A stretch of 64,000 bases of DNA, from positions 186,001-250,000 of the forward strand of contig JASPKZ010010239.1 in NCBI GenBank assembly GCA_030220185.1, in the 5' to 3' direction. Within the stretch, counting starts at the first letter, position 1; each line of letters starts with the position of its first letter. Positions 34,055 through 45,239 of the stretch are shown here, piece by piece. The translations under genes and the position numbers were made by a program. Origin of the DNA: Diploptera punctata. Taxonomy: Eukaryota; Arthropoda; Insecta; Blattodea; Blaberidae. The notes under the pieces were generated by a model. The model saw only the letters and a program-made list of their open reading frames with translations. It was not told where the DNA came from and did not search any database.

Positions 34055-34574
34055 TACACCGTGTTCCATTCAAACCTCCTATATTTTAATTATTCATATC
34101 TCTGAAAGTATGGGGAATTGTGATATGAGATTGGTATTACAAGAAATAGAAACTCAAATAACATTTGTTTTCATTATTCCAGTTAATTCATCTGTCGCAT
34201 GTTGGACAATAATGTCATAAAACAACGTTCGCCTGACATCACTCCACTGGACTTCTTCCTCTGGGGGTATGTAAAAGACCGTGTCTTTGCGACTCCAGTA
34301 CAAGATCTTCATGATTTACGAACTCGTATCATTGGCACAATTGCAACAGTATCAATGTACATGTTGGACAGAACGTGGCACGAAATCGAATACAGACTTG
34401 ATACTGTTCGTGCTACTAATGGTGCACATATAGAGGTGTTTAAGTGTGTGGCAATGAAATTCTTTGAGTTTCAGTTTCGTTGATACTGGCCTAATTGTAT
34501 AATTCCGCATACTTTGTTAGTTATGATTAATTAAAGTAGGCCTACGGGACGTTTGAATGGGACACTGTGTATAT
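34055..34574 (+). pseudogene. Mariner-type deletion derivative with both terminal repeats
   Basis: TA-flanked terminal repeats: left CACCGTGTTCCATTCAAAC from 34057, right ...GTTTGAATGGGACACTGTG ending 34569. Homology continues inward (TTTAATTATTCATA / TATGATTAATTAAA). Inside is the transposase C-terminus: RSPDITPLDFFLWGYVKDRVF (third catalytic Asp in PLDFFLWG), ATPVQDLHDLRTRI, WHEIEYRLDTVRATNGAHIE, stop at 34481. The N-terminal two thirds are deleted. Same family as 10487-10845. Confidence 0.85.
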
Positions 34575-34929
34575 TAAAATTATATGTAGGCTAATTTCAA
34601 ATTTTAAAAAAGAAAAATAGTGATAATTTTTCAAATAAACTCTATTCTATATAATTTTCCTAAAACTCAGAAATATGTAGAATGGCTGAAATGAATCTCT
34701 AAAATCTTATTGTATTTTTTTAAATTAATTGCTTAATGGCGCAGCACATTGTTGAGCCATAGCCTCTCCTTTATCAGACGTTTATAGACCAAGTTCATTT
34801 TTCGTTACCTTATTTGTCCAACAGATGTCATGCGTGGCATACGGTCAACGCACCGACTCAATGATACTCTAAGGTATTACTAGGATTTTGAGATCGGTAA
34901 ATTTTGCTTAGAGGTCTCTTTGTACAGGC
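34575..34929. other. Unrecognised DNA
   Basis: May contain a degraded body of SINE D upstream of 34930, but no block is clear enough to call. Confidence 0.3.
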
Positions 34930-35115
34930 TTAAGGATTTTTTACGAGCCTGAAAATATTCAGACTCGGGACCCACGGCTTAAAGTTCCTCCCTAGGAACT
35001 TGCTCCTTGGATTTTTCCATCCTAAATAATCCATCGTCCGCGGCCGAGTTTGAACCCGCGACACTCGTGACCAGAAGCAAGAAGCATAACCACTTGTACA
35101 CCGCGGTTGACTCAG
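34930..35115 (-). mobile_element. SINE family D, copy 3
   Basis: Minus strand: tRNA-like head TCAACCGCGGTGTACAAGTGG with GCGGGTTCAAACTCGG B box, then GATGGATTATTTAGGATGG, AAAATCCAAGGAGCAAG, TTTAAGCCGTGGGTCCCGAG. It shows the head of this family best. Confidence 0.7.
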
Positions 35116-35586
35116 TATTTTACAGTATGAATATAAACCATAGTTATATAATAATTTTAATTGTTTATTATAACAATTATTTAAAATTAAAAAATGTTTT
35201 TTTCTAGAAATTGTAATTTTGATATTCGAAATGTTCTTAATGTAAAGAATAAAAAAATGTAAAAATATAATACTGCTTGAAAAAAAGATGAATTAAATGA
35301 AAACATTATTTGTAGGTCAGATATCACGCATTTCCCATAATGAAGTGAATTTCCATGTATGCACCATTATCAAATCCCATGGTGCAGGCGGTTCACTCAG
35401 GTTTCTAGTAAGGTCGCGTTGTGACGGAGGGCTTAAGCCCCCAGAACAAGGTTTACCATCCCACCCCTTCCCTCGCGACCTCATGGGTTGCACCGTTCTG
35501 TAAGCTGCTTTTAAAATTGTTAAATTATTAATGTCGTACCGCATAATGTAAATTCACATCAGTCCTGCATCCTGACAGTTCCGCGT

Positions 35587-35652
<66 letters not shown>

Positions 35653-36589
35653 TAATAATAACAATAATAAACATATATCGTATTTATGTGTTCACAAAAA
35701 TTGCTTAAGCCTACGTGAATCAAAATAAGTATATTTAATTCATCTCTGCCAACATGGAATAATTGCCAAACTGACGGAATTTTGTATTGGCATCCAAAAC
35801 ATCCAAAAAATAACATACGATTACAGAAAAATATTATAATTGTATTAAAAAAAGAATATTCAATTAAATCTACGGAATTTAAAGACACTATATCTGAGAT
35901 TTCAACAATGCCCCATTTTTGAATGTAAAAAAAATAAATTCACAACACTACACTTACTTACGCAAGGTGAAAAAAATGATGAAAAAAAAAAAGAGTTTGA
36001 CATCAAGATATGAAAAAACATAAACTACAATTCAACAGAAGTTTCACTAGCAAAAATTAGTTAAAATAGAGATTTCATATGTGTAAACAAAACTTCTACA
36101 TAGTCTATGCCATGACAGCATGTATCATAAGAGAAGACAAAATTGATTGATGCATCTCACAAATTATGTTAATTGATTGCATTTTCCATCTCAGAATAAA
36201 ACATTTACACAAAACATATAAATGCCCATAATATACACAACTTGCCATAAAATCAGCAGAAAGTGATAATCATTACTTTAGTTCTTAGCAGAAGTGGAGA
36301 AAAATACTATAATCTCTCTGATTTGAACACATTATTTATAAAATATTGTTTATCTTACGAAAATGACTCTCTTAAGGTAGCCAAATATATTGTCACCTCC
36401 GTAGTGACGCGCATGAATGGATCAACGAGATTCCCTCTTTCTGTATCTACTATCTATAGTAGAATCTATTATAATACACGTCTTTACGTCTACATCTTCT
36501 TACACTTAATATTATATTGCAAATTAAAGCCCTTTAGCATTTCATTAGTATTTTCATTTCTTATCTATATGCTTTTAATACAGGAAATC
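35116..36589. other. AT-rich DNA with AAT microsatellite
   Basis: (AAT)n at 35589-35655. A GC-richer block, 35385-35505 (CTCAGGTTTCTAGTAAGGTCGCG...CCCTCGCGACCTCATGG), is unidentified. ORFs at 35586-35888 and 36263-36688 are microsatellite or chance ORFs. Confidence 0.4.
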
Positions 36590-36775
36590 AAATTTCTGGG
36601 CGAGTTGGCTGACGAGAAAGCGTTCGAATTAGGGTGTTCTCGAGTTCAAATCCAGATGCCGAACAACCTGAATGAGATTTTTTTCTGACATTCCTCAATC
36701 GTCAAGGCAAATTATGGGTTCGAAATTGATTTTCAGGGGAAAACATGATTTGATAAGGTACATAACACAAAAATT
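36590..36775 (+). mobile_element. tRNA-derived SINE, single copy (family F)
   Basis: Head GGGCGAGTTGGCTGACGAG, B-box-like CGAGTTCAAATCC at 36640-36652, then AATGAGATTTTTTTCTGAC and GGTTCGAAATTGATTTTCAGG. No other copy in this window, so boundaries are approximate. Confidence 0.5.
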
Positions 36776-36779
36776 AGGG

Positions 36780-36955
36780 AAAAATGTCGTATTCAAGACA
36801 TAACTAAATTTATTATAGATAGACGAAAACATTGGAAAAGTCATATAGAAAGAATGGGAGACAACCTATTTGTAAAAAGTGCTAAAGAAGATGGGCCAAT
36901 GGATGGGAGAAGAACAAGAGGAAGACGAGCCAAGAGATGGATATACAGTTAATGT
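36780..36955 (+). pseudogene. LINE C-terminal tail
   Basis: Reads FIIDRRKHWKSHIERMGDN, then AKEDGPMDGRRTRGRRAKRW. This is the basic GRR-RGR-KRW end of a LINE protein, of a different type from the WKLLVGKPEGKR tails. Confidence 0.7.
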
Positions 36956-37094
36956 ACATGCAATAAGTCTTCTTCCGAGGAGTGATTTTGGAAATAAACA
37001 GGATGAAAATACTATAAATTATGAATAATAAGAATAAGGAATTTGATTTACAGGAACCATTTCATCATATTCACCATTGCTTAATATAACAAAA

Positions 37095-37200
37095 TATAAA
37101 TAAATAAATAATTTATTGATCCTGGTGGACTGGTGGTTACCATGTTTACTTCTGATTCCGAAGTTCGTGACTTCAAACCCTTGCTGCCGAGGTTGATGCA
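37095..37200 (+). mobile_element. tRNA-like SINE head
   Basis: GGACTGGTGGTTACCATG with a degenerate B box (TGACTTCAAACCC) and GCTGCCGAGG. No acceptor-stem pairing seen. Probably a SINE fragment. Confidence 0.35.
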
Positions 37201-37383
37201 TTTTTAAAGGTATACCATCCTTTTCATAAGTATATTATTTTGTATTATTTTTATTGGATATGATGTGAGAATGGGTTGCTTATGTAGGAAAATAAACATG
37301 TGGGTCCCGTGTCGTAGATTTACTGAACATCAAAGAGTCTGAATCCTGAGAAAGGGTCTTCTCAGCAAATATTTGAAGGTCCT

Positions 37384-37384
37384 T

Positions 37385-37430
<46 letters not shown>

Positions 37431-37850
37431 GCTTTATTTTACCTTGTAGAGTTATGGCCTTAAGGCCTAGTCTGCCACTCAACCAGATTTTAAAAAATAC
37501 AAAAAAAATGGTCTTACATCTAAATTACAATAAACATAAAAGATTACATGTTATATATACAATAGAATTATTATTTATAATGTATTTTGATTTACTCTAA
37601 ATTTAATGAATTAAATATAATATGTACAAGATATATAAAAATGAGAAAACATTATTAATGACATAGTATAAATTTAAATAAATGGAGAAAAATTAATTAT
37701 TAGACAACAAGTAACTGCATTAGCGTGATTTAAAGGTGCCAAGTGAGCGGCAATCCCTGATATCTTAAGGAAGGAAATTCCAGGAGCGGGCGGAGGCTCC
37801 TGTGTTCACTTCCAGATGTGAATTACATTGTTAATGACATTAGCTTTAAT
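37384..37850 (-). mobile_element. LINE 3' region, antisense, with (TAA)n
   Basis: (TAA)n at 37384-37430 abuts CTTTATTTTACCTTGTAGAG and ATGGCCTTAAGGCCTAGTCTGCC, the reverse complement of a LINE 3' end of the kind at 14113-14160. The rest to 37850 is weakly conserved. Confidence 0.45.
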
Positions 37851-37854
37851 TAAG

Positions 37855-38200
37855 TACAGAAATGGATGTTTTAAGAAGATCAACTGGAAAATCTAGAATG
37901 GATAAAATACGAAATAAGGGAAATTATGGGTGTACAAGAGGAGCCGGACATCATAGACATCATAGAAAAGAAAAGATTGCAGTGGTATGGTCATGTGAAA
38001 CGAATGCCTGAGTAAATATTGCCAAAAATTGTTATGGAATGGATCCCAATGGAAAGGAGGAAGAGAGGAAGAGCGAAGAAAACTTGGATAGAATGGGTAC
38101 AAGCAGCTATGGATATCAGAGGAATGGAAGAAGATCAATGGATGGATAGAGAGGAATGGCGTTTGGTTTTCGGAAGAAGGCGGCAGCTGCCATGATACCG
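37855..38200 (+). pseudogene. LINE C-terminal tail
   Basis: DVLRRSTGKSRMDKIRNK, IMGVQEEPDIIDIIEKKRLQ, WYGHVKRMPE (stop), ILPKIVMEWIPMERRKRGRA, KKTWIEWVQAAMDIRGMEED, EEWRLVFGRRRQLP, then a (GAT)n tail. This is a well-preserved C-terminal LINE segment with one in-frame stop and a frame change, ending in the (ATG)n 3' microsatellite at 38195-38216. Confidence 0.8.
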
Positions 38201-38216
38201 GATGATGATGATGATG

Positions 38217-39140
38217 AATGACATTAGCTACTAAAGAGCGGTTTTAAAAAATGGTTGCCGTCTACAAATACAAATTAAACGTGATATGACAATGTTTTAA
38301 AGCGTCAGTAAATAAAAATGAAACAAATCATACCGTGTCTAACACATACGCCTAATGGCTGTATGCAGCCTGTTATGAGTTTCTATTGTTATAGTTATGT
38401 GTTGTGTTTTGTGTCGGTCATTGATTTAATTTTCATGAATATCCCTCACTTCATACCTCTGTCGTCCAATAGAAAGCAAGTAACGAAATTCGACCCACCA
38501 TGATTGGATATCTCCACTAATTTATCACTTTCTTTTCATCGTCCTGCGATTATTAACTTTCTAGCATTTGTTTCTCATGGCTGCAATATAACCTCAACTA
38601 AAACACCGAACATTGTAAGACTTGAAACTGAGAAATGTGTTTCCAATAAATGTATTTAAAAAGACTATCACGCAAGAACTTAGGAAAAATAAATAAATTT
38701 CTCAGCAAGTTTAATTTATCATCCAGTTATGTTGATTTACAGAATTTACGTTACTTTTTGTAATTGTAGATATTCAATTTATGATACTACCTTATTACAA
38801 ATTGTCCAACTACTATCAAACCAAATCATGCATAAGCGTATTTTGTTACCTATTTGCATATTATTGTGTAATTTGACCAATTTCAAATAATATCTATTGA
38901 CTCATATTTCCTCTATTTACTTTAATAGGATATACTGAGTTTCGTTGTGAATTATAGAAAATTGCGACGACTAGAGCGAGTTTTACATTTTCATTTCAGG
39001 TGAACTCCTACACCCAATGGTCCGATTTTACTCGCTAATGAACTCGATCTTACTTTTTTAATTAGTTGTTATATGCCAAGTTTGGTTTCGATGAAATAAA
39101 AAAACCCAGTCGCTAGAGCGCTAAGGGCCTATGTATATAG

Positions 39141-39142
<2 letters not shown>
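38217..39142. other. AT-rich DNA, nothing recognised
   Basis: No supported feature. A (TA)n array follows at 39143-39186. Confidence 0.45.
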
Positions 39143-39186
<44 letters not shown>

Positions 39187-39187
<1 letters not shown>

Positions 39188-39640
39188 GGAGTGTCTCAAA
39201 AGTCACTATCCATTTCAATGAAGGAAGGCAATGTATGAAAAATCAATGTTATTATGAACGTTTACACGTATTCTACTCCTTTCTACATGATCGCCTTTTA
39301 GGTGAAAACACATACTCCATCTTTCAGCTGTAAAACGAAATGTAGACCTTACCATTTAAACCGTAAGAAAGCCTGCTGCTTCTGTGATACGATTCCGAAA
39401 ATCAAGCATATGTCATAAAGACGTTTTCGTAGAGCGAAACATATAATTTTTCATACAGTGTTTCGAGGAGCATTGGACTCAGTTTTGAAACAACGAGTTG
39501 ATGAGTTCGGACTATCACTGGCAATTTGAACCTGCTGCACTGTTTTTGCTGATACGCGTGGTCGTCCATGACGTGCCTCATCACACGCTACCGGTACGCT
39601 TAAATTTGTTTACAAACAAACGAATGTGTGCCTTTTGTTG
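39187..39640 (-). pseudogene. Mariner-type transposase fragment
   Basis: Starts at 39187 with GGAGTGTCTCAAAAGTCACT, the look of a mariner terminal repeat, right after the (TA)n array. On the minus strand GRPRVSAKTVQQVQIASD (about 39570-39515) is the linker after the N-terminal helix-turn-helix, followed by KTESNAPRNTV and KRLYDI. The rest is not readable as transposase. Truncated. Confidence 0.55.
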
Positions 39641-39654
39641 GACTGGTTTACGGA

Positions 39655-39905
39655 ATGTATGGGTAAATTCAGCCAGAGAGAAAACGTCCAGTTGGTAGAC
39701 CAAGAATGAGGTGGGAAAATAACATTAACTATGATTTGAGGGAAGTAGATTATACAGGGAATGATTGGAAAGCATTAGCTCAGGATAGGGATGTATGGAG
39801 AGCTTATGTCCGTGCGGCCATGAACCTACGGGTTCGATAGTACCAGTGAGTAAGTAAGTAACTAAGTAAGTAAGTAAGTGAGTAAGTGAGTAAGTAAGTA
39901 AGCTT
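39655..39905 (+). pseudogene. LINE 3' tail with (AGTA)n
   Basis: RKRPVGRPRMRWENNINYDLRE (39679), then NDWKALAQDRDVWRAYVRAAM and NLRVR with a stop, then (AGTA/GTAA)n from 39843. Best-preserved example of this tail. The 3' microsatellite is part of the element. Confidence 0.8.
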
Positions 39906-39933
39906 TCATGAAACCGGAACGAGCCAACGAGCC

Positions 39934-39965
<32 letters not shown>

Positions 39966-40879
39966 AAAACAATTGCTATGAAGAGTGCAAACTGGCATTT
40001 TTTTGTCTTATCTTCCATACATCTCAATATGAAATTCTTTAGAAGCACGGGAAATTTTCAACCGGTATTCGATCTCGAGTCGTGTGTTGTGAAGTTTCTG
40101 TGATATTACATTGTTGTCAGGAGCATACATATTTTTTGTCTGCCAAGTTACCTACTGGTGTCGTGTAATAAACGTCCTCCCCCCCCCCGAGAAAAAAGGT
40201 GTTAGGCCTATTATTGGTAGTTCTGGTAATCTGACAGCCATGTGACGATTTATTTTGCAGAAATTATTTCATAGGAGATTATCGCCTTGATATGTGTAAT
40301 CATTGTTCATTTGTGACTTTGTAGTTCATTATTACATACGTAGTTCTCGCCACCACCTGTCGTGTTTCCAAAAAGTTTAGAATAGACCTTGCTAAAGTTC
40401 TTTTTGCAGATTTGTATCGAATTCTATAGGATTCAAGCTACCGAAGGTCATCTGAAAAAAAGTCTTGCATTTTTTCAAGCGTGACACTTCTAAAATTAAC
40501 ATAAGCATCGAATTAAAACGTTCTAACTTTCTGTTTCAAATTGCACCAAGCTTAGCCATTTTGGACGCACAGTTTAAAAATTATAACTATTATCTTATTA
40601 TATTTACAAGCGAAACGGAGCGGTATAACAGTAAAGATTTCGATAATTTAAAATGATGTCCAGAGTAAAAATATCTTCATTCTGTCAACCTAAGTTAAAA
40701 AAACAAAACAACAGAGGGCTTGTAAAGGATATTTTAAGATTTCATTTTCTGAACCCAAACCTACATTGATCATGTTGATCTGCTTTTTTGTTTTAAAAAC
40801 AGTGGAATCATGTAATCAAACCCGTTTCGAGTTATGTCTAGAGGAATTACTAAAGATAATATGAACTGGTTTTTTATCA
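39906..40879. other. AT-rich DNA, nothing recognised
   Basis: (GAT)n at 39938-39964. A CCCCCCCC run at 40179. No gene. Confidence 0.45.
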
Positions 40880-41150
40880 TAAGTAATGTCACGAGTGATT
40901 TCCAATTTACCCTAGAGGATTTGGAAATCAAGAGTGGAATTTGTTAGGACTATTTAACGAATAAAATTAAGCTGTTTACTCACAAATCATTATTTAAATA
41001 TAGTTATTTAAAAATATTTATATCTTTAATGTAAACGGTGCTGTTTGAAAACAAATTATAAATGTTTGGTGATTTTTCATTTGTTCATCACTGCAATTTG
41101 ATCATACTATTTATTGCCGAATAGGATCGTAATACACCGTATCCACAAAT
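40880..41150 (-). repeat. Interspersed repeat family E, copy 4
   Basis: ATAAGTAATGTCACGAGTG, short hairpin 40897-40930, TTAGGACTATTTAACGAATA, TCACAAATCATTATTTAAAT, and TTGTTCATCACTGCAA as in copy 3. Confidence 0.7.
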
Positions 41151-41218
41151 ATAGTATCATACTTTAAACTACTACTACGTCGCTTAGGATAATCGTATCT
41201 AAATGATATTGTTGACAA

Positions 41219-42290
41219 TCAAAAGAGAAACTCAAAAAGCTTTTGATATACCTCATAGACATCAAATGTGGCAACCATGAGTGACGCTGCAGACATCGAG
41301 GCGATATTCCCATTCACCCACACACCCTCCAACAAATATGAAGAAATGGACTGGATGGCAGCAATGATATGAAGCTGGACTTCTTGCAGGTTTTGAGGAA
41401 ATGGGGGCACATAGACACGATCCTTTATGTAACCCCATAAATAGAAGTCCCCATAAAAATAAGTCACAGACCGTCCAGTCAGGTGACCTCGGCGGCCACT
41501 TGTAGAAAACAATATCATCATATCCGGCACGTCCAATCCATCTTCCTGGAAGCCGGTCATTCAGATGCTCCCGAACATGCAAATGCTAATGAAGAGGTGC
41601 TCCACCTTGCTAGAAAAGATATCCATTACCTTCTTCTTGTTCCAATTGTGGAAATAACCATTCAGTGAGCATATCAAGATAATTTTCACCGTTGACAATG
41701 ACCTCTGGAAAGAAAAATGGGCCATAGCCTTTACTTTTTGATACGCACAAAATAGAATTTAGGGGAATTCAACTTCCACAATGGTGTTTGGATTCTCACT
41801 CCCTCAAATCCTAACATTCCACTAACCTGGGAAGTTGCCTCATCACTGAAAATATTTTTTTCTGACAGTTCTTCATTATCCTCCATTAGTGCCATGAAAT
41901 GCTCAGAGAAATCTAATCGCTTTTCATGGTCATCATATTTCAACTTATGCACTAATTGGAGTATGTAGGGGTGGAACTTCAGTCGTGTACTTTGGATCTT
42001 AGATACGGTGGATTTAGGGACGTTTAACTGTTGACTAGCTCTACTGACAGACGTCTTGGGACTACGCACAAATACCTCCCGCACTTGATCCACAATTCCT
42101 GCATCGACAGATGGTCTCCATGAATGACCTTACTTTTGAATACATATGTAGCCACGATCAACAAAATCATGGTACCACTTCTAAATTGACTTGTGAATAG
42201 GAGCCTAAAAGCAAGCTGAACCAGCACCGGTCTCTGTGTGGTGTGATATTCCAAAACACACCAACTACGCTCTTGGGGGTTCGCCATAAC
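41219..42290 (-). pseudogene. Tc1/mariner transposase, nearly full length but corrupted
   Basis: Minus strand from 42287: MANPQERSWCVLEYHTTQ, then in other frames KWYHDFVDRGYICIQK and VDQVREVFVRSPKTSVSRAS, QQLNVPKSTV (second helix-turn-helix), FSEHFMALMEDNEELSEKN, IFSDEATSQ (first catalytic Asp), a frame with Q-GGAPLH where QDGAPPH is usual (second Asp replaced by Gly, about 41590), PPRSPDWTVCDLFLWG (third Asp, 41470), GYIKDRVYVPPFPQN, and an end at 41219. At least four frame changes plus a stop next to GGAPLH. It cannot produce an active transposase. Terminal repeats not identified. Confidence 0.85.
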
Positions 42291-42429
42291 TCCTTAAAAC
42301 TTATTTAATAACTTCTTTAATAAGAACACAATTTCAAAAGAACAGCGAACATATGACTTCACAGAACCTCGTCTTATTCTAATTAAAGAGATTAGATGCT
42401 GCCTGATATCAGTATCTTTAAAAAAAACC

Positions 42430-42625
42430 TACAACCACAGGTGCCAAGTAGATAAGCCAAGATTGAGATAGGAGAATAACATTAACTTCGATACTTTGAT
42501 TTGATGGAGGTGAATTATACATGGGATGATTGGAAAATATTAGCTTATAACAAGGACACATGGAGAGCTTGTGCGACGCGGCCACGAACCTCCGGGTTCG
42601 ATAGTTATAGTGAGAGAGTTAGTTC
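42430..42625 (+). pseudogene. LINE 3' tail
   Basis: Same tail as 39655-39905: GATAAGCCAAGATTGAGATAGG (RPRLR-W), GATGATTGGAAAATATTAGC, ACATGGAGAGCTTGTGCGAC, CGGGTTCGATAGT. The (AGTA) tail is replaced by GAGAGAGTTAG and a CTT microsatellite. Confidence 0.65.
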
Positions 42626-42626
42626 T

Positions 42627-42890
42627 TCTTCTTCTTCTTCTTCCTTTCCAGGATTAGGTCAATGCGACCTGTTCCGGTCTCAAGTCCATCGTTTCCTTGG
42701 CCGTCCCAAAAGGCGAGTTTCTGGCGTCATAAAACCAGATGCTCGGGGCAGACAGAAATCTGTAGCCTTGTAAGGCAGTCTGTCTAGGAGAAAGACAACT
42801 CCGAAATTAAACTCTGGTCCTCCAAGTTGGGGGTTTTGCGGTTGGGCTGTAACCCACCCAAAGAAAAAAAAATCACTCAGAAGTCTCAAG
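42627..42890 (-). pseudogene. Possible antisense LINE tail
   Basis: After (CTT)n, the minus strand can be read GRPRKRWTDL-like coding over 42720-42690. CCAGGATTAGGTCAATGCGACC matches 7525-7560. A short antisense LINE tail is the likeliest reading, but motif evidence is slim. Confidence 0.35.
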
Positions 42891-44157
42891 AGAGTTAGTT
42901 AATTAGTTAAAATAAATCTTAATATATTTTTATTGGTCTCTCAGCAGATTGATTGGTGATTTCTTTTCTTTTCACTCTGTTATTATATTCCTATTAATTC
43001 AGTCAATTTTACATTCAGTTCTATTTGTAAAAAAAATATTTCTTCATTACAATTAATTTTATGCAGTATGCTATTTTTCTGTTCCTAATAGTTTTCATTG
43101 CTTGTGTAGAAATAAGATATTATGTTCTAAATTCTACCAATTTAATACGAATTATTATTATTATTATTATTATTATCATCATCATCATCATCATCATTAT
43201 TATTATTATTAATATTAATTATTTTTCCACCATTATGGTCTGGGGATGTCATTTTCTCGTGCATAGCAGGTCCGGAGACGATTCCGGTCGGAAAACAATT
43301 TTATTTTCCGAAGTTTTCTTCATCCCTAAAACAAATATTGGGAAACATTATGACCCAATAATCTGGCCATCAAAATCATCGCCTTGTTTAGTATGGCTGA
43401 ATGAATGAATAATAAATTATTTTATTTATAATCAATTTTTTAAGGTTTACACATCTTTCTGTGTCTAAAGTTTTAATTTTTCTTCTCCACTCGTCTCTAT
43501 CCATTCACTCCATGTCCTACAGTCCTCTTGTTCTCATTCGAGGAAATCTTGTCTTAAATTTGAGTTTATATCTAATTTAGGAAGGTCCTTCATGATATTG
43601 TGTGCTCAAAAAGCACGTTTATATCCAGAGTTACACAATTTCAAAGACTGGTTATGTTCTAGGACCGTGTGATGGGCATGTGAAAGTCTCTATAAAGGGA
43701 GAGGTTAAACTAAGGTAAAGCGAGAAGAGATAGACTATTTAATTATTTAATTAAAACGAGTAGGCCTATCATATTAACAAGATTGGATCATTGTGTAAAA
43801 TGAAGGCAACATAGTAGCACATGAATTTTGCTTACACACGAACATCCGTCACTTGTCTGGTTGAGCCAGCTTGTTATTACAGTTGAAGAGAAAGAGTACA
43901 CAGCACTGACTTGCATGATTCAACGTCCGCTAAACCTGACAAACATGCCTCTTGTTAATCCCTGCTTCTCTTTCCTCTGCCATGTTAATTTTATCCTGCA
44001 CATATGAAATGCTAAAAATATGCAAATAAGATTATATTATATCCCAGTATGTCTACAGGCAAGTGAAAATCATGACCAACGTATTATGGGGAGGAGTTTG
44101 TACTCATTGATATATAACGAATCCGTGTTCAACGTTCACGTGTCAAAATAAAGAACA
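42891..44157. other. AT-rich DNA with ATT/ATC microsatellite
   Basis: (ATT)n/(ATC)n at 43149-43212. The stretch 43438-43600 resembles 62490-62640 (CATCTTTCTGTG...CTTCTCC) and may be an antisense LINE fragment. No gene. Confidence 0.4.
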
Positions 44158-44420
44158 TCTTAAGTCCAAATTGTTTTCATTTCAATATCATTTCACTTGT
44201 AACTCTTTCATATATATATATATATATATATATTCAAATCCACCGCTATGTTCTCGAGGTAGCGTGCTGTCTTGTCACGCAGCGAGCCCTGGTTCAATCT
44301 CCGGTCGAGACAAGTTTCCCGTTTAACGTCAGACCAAGTGCCAAAAAAAAAGATGATCTTAAGTCCAAATTGTTATCATTTATATATAATTTCGCATTTA
44401 ACGCTTTCAAGTATATATAT
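44158..44420 (+). repeat. Direct duplication around SINE A copy 5
   Basis: TCTTAAGTCCAAATTGTT-TCATT occurs at 44159 and again at 44352, each leading into a TA-rich run. Between the two lie the truncated SINE A (44238-44320; head GGTTCTCGAGG, altered B box GGTTCAATCTCCGG) and a short A-rich stretch. The duplication spans about 193 bp. Confidence 0.5.
44238..44320 (+). mobile_element. SINE family A, copy 5 (5' fragment)
   Basis: Only the tRNA-like head and a few bases after it remain, directly after a (TA)n array at 44211-44233. Confidence 0.75.
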
Positions 44421-44439
44421 ATAGGTAACTAAATTTTCA

Positions 44440-44545
44440 TTACGTACTTAGAGGACGTGAAGTGGGGAACAAGACGACGTTTAGCATAGGAACTCATGTC
44501 CGGAAACTTATAATTTTCCCGCTAAACGCAAGCACACACACCACA
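44440..44545 (+). mobile_element. 5' fragment of the outer mariner family
   Basis: AAGTGGGGAACAAGACGACG, TAGCATAGGAACTCATGTCC and GGAAACTTATAATTTTCCCG match 22755-22830, the region just inside the left terminal repeat of the element at 22717-25723. A second fragment is at 45110-45215. No transposase part. Confidence 0.55.
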
Positions 44546-44559
44546 CATAGGCTACATAT

Positions 44560-44728
44560 ATATCTATGAAAAGAAAAATGAATGCTTGAGTCGGGATTTG
44601 AACCCGAGTCTCTAAACTCGGTACGTTTAGCGCTCTAACCAACTGAGCTACTCAAGAATTCCAACACAAACATACATTTTTCAAATCCCGAATCAATCAC
44701 TCATTTTTCTTTTCATATCATATTTGCC
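44560..44728 (-). tRNA. tRNA-like pseudogene in a foldback
   Basis: Minus strand 44656-44583: acceptor TCTTGAG / CTCAAGC (6 of 7 pairs), TA, D-stem GCTC/GAGC, anticodon stem TAAAC/GTTTA with loop GTACCGA, and a perfect T-stem TCGGG/CCCGA around TTCAAAT. Anticodon ACC if read this way, but one extra base precedes the anticodon stem. The region 44562-44600 is repeated inverted at 44686-44726 (TTCAAATCCCGA...TTTTTCTTTTCAT), covering the T-arm, acceptor and 3' flank. More likely a SINE-type or pseudogene copy than a working tRNA. Confidence 0.5.
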
Positions 44729-44778
44729 TTCATTGCCAAATGTCAAAAATATAGTTATAACATCTATATATATATATA

Positions 44779-45090
44779 TCCATTGTAATTCTGCCCGAGG
44801 GCAGGTCTTTTACAGCAATCATAGCATTTTCATGCTATGCTTTGCAGCTTTATTAGGGAATTGTAGGTGTGGTAGCTTCCCGTTGCTTTCCACACCGGTG
44901 AAGGATGATGATGATAATGATAAGGATGATGATGATGGCCGAATGATTTTTGGGGACCGTTGGGCCCTAAGCTTCCTGGCATTTGTCTTACAGGTGAGGA
45001 AAATCCCCAGGAGCCTGTCCCGACCGGGAATCGAACCCGGGCCCGCTGCGTGACAAGGCAGCACGCTACCTCGAGACCACAGCGATGGAC
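44779..45090 (-). mobile_element. SINE family A, copy 6
   Basis: Full-length minus-strand copy with intact head and B box (CGGGTTCGATTCCCGG). TA-rich runs flank both sides (44763-44779, 45091-45097). It lacks part of the GAGGTTTTTATCGGGG segment. Confidence 0.9.
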
Positions 45091-45109
45091 ATATATACAT
45101 TTTCATTAC

Positions 45110-45215
45110 CATACTTTGATAACGTGTAGTGGGGATCAAAACGGTTACGTTTAGCATAGGAACTCATGTCCGGAAACGTAGGCTTATCATTTTCCCGCTA
45201 CACACAAGCAAATAT
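45110..45215 (+). mobile_element. 5' fragment of the outer mariner family, second
   Basis: GTGTAGTGGGGATCAAAACG, TTAGCATAGGAACTCATGTC and TCATTTTCCCGCTACACAC match 22745-22840 more closely than 44440-44545 does. Confidence 0.55.
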
Positions 45216-45239
45216 GTATTATATATTATAATGGCATAG

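Noticed and set aside
36263..36688. Longest ORF after the transposon relics (141 codons)
   Set aside because: No motif; the 3' part runs through a tRNA-derived SINE and composition is that of random AT-rich DNA.
44583..44656. Functional tRNA gene
   Set aside because: Extra base before the anticodon stem, a mismatch at the acceptor end and the foldback context argue for a pseudogene or SINE.
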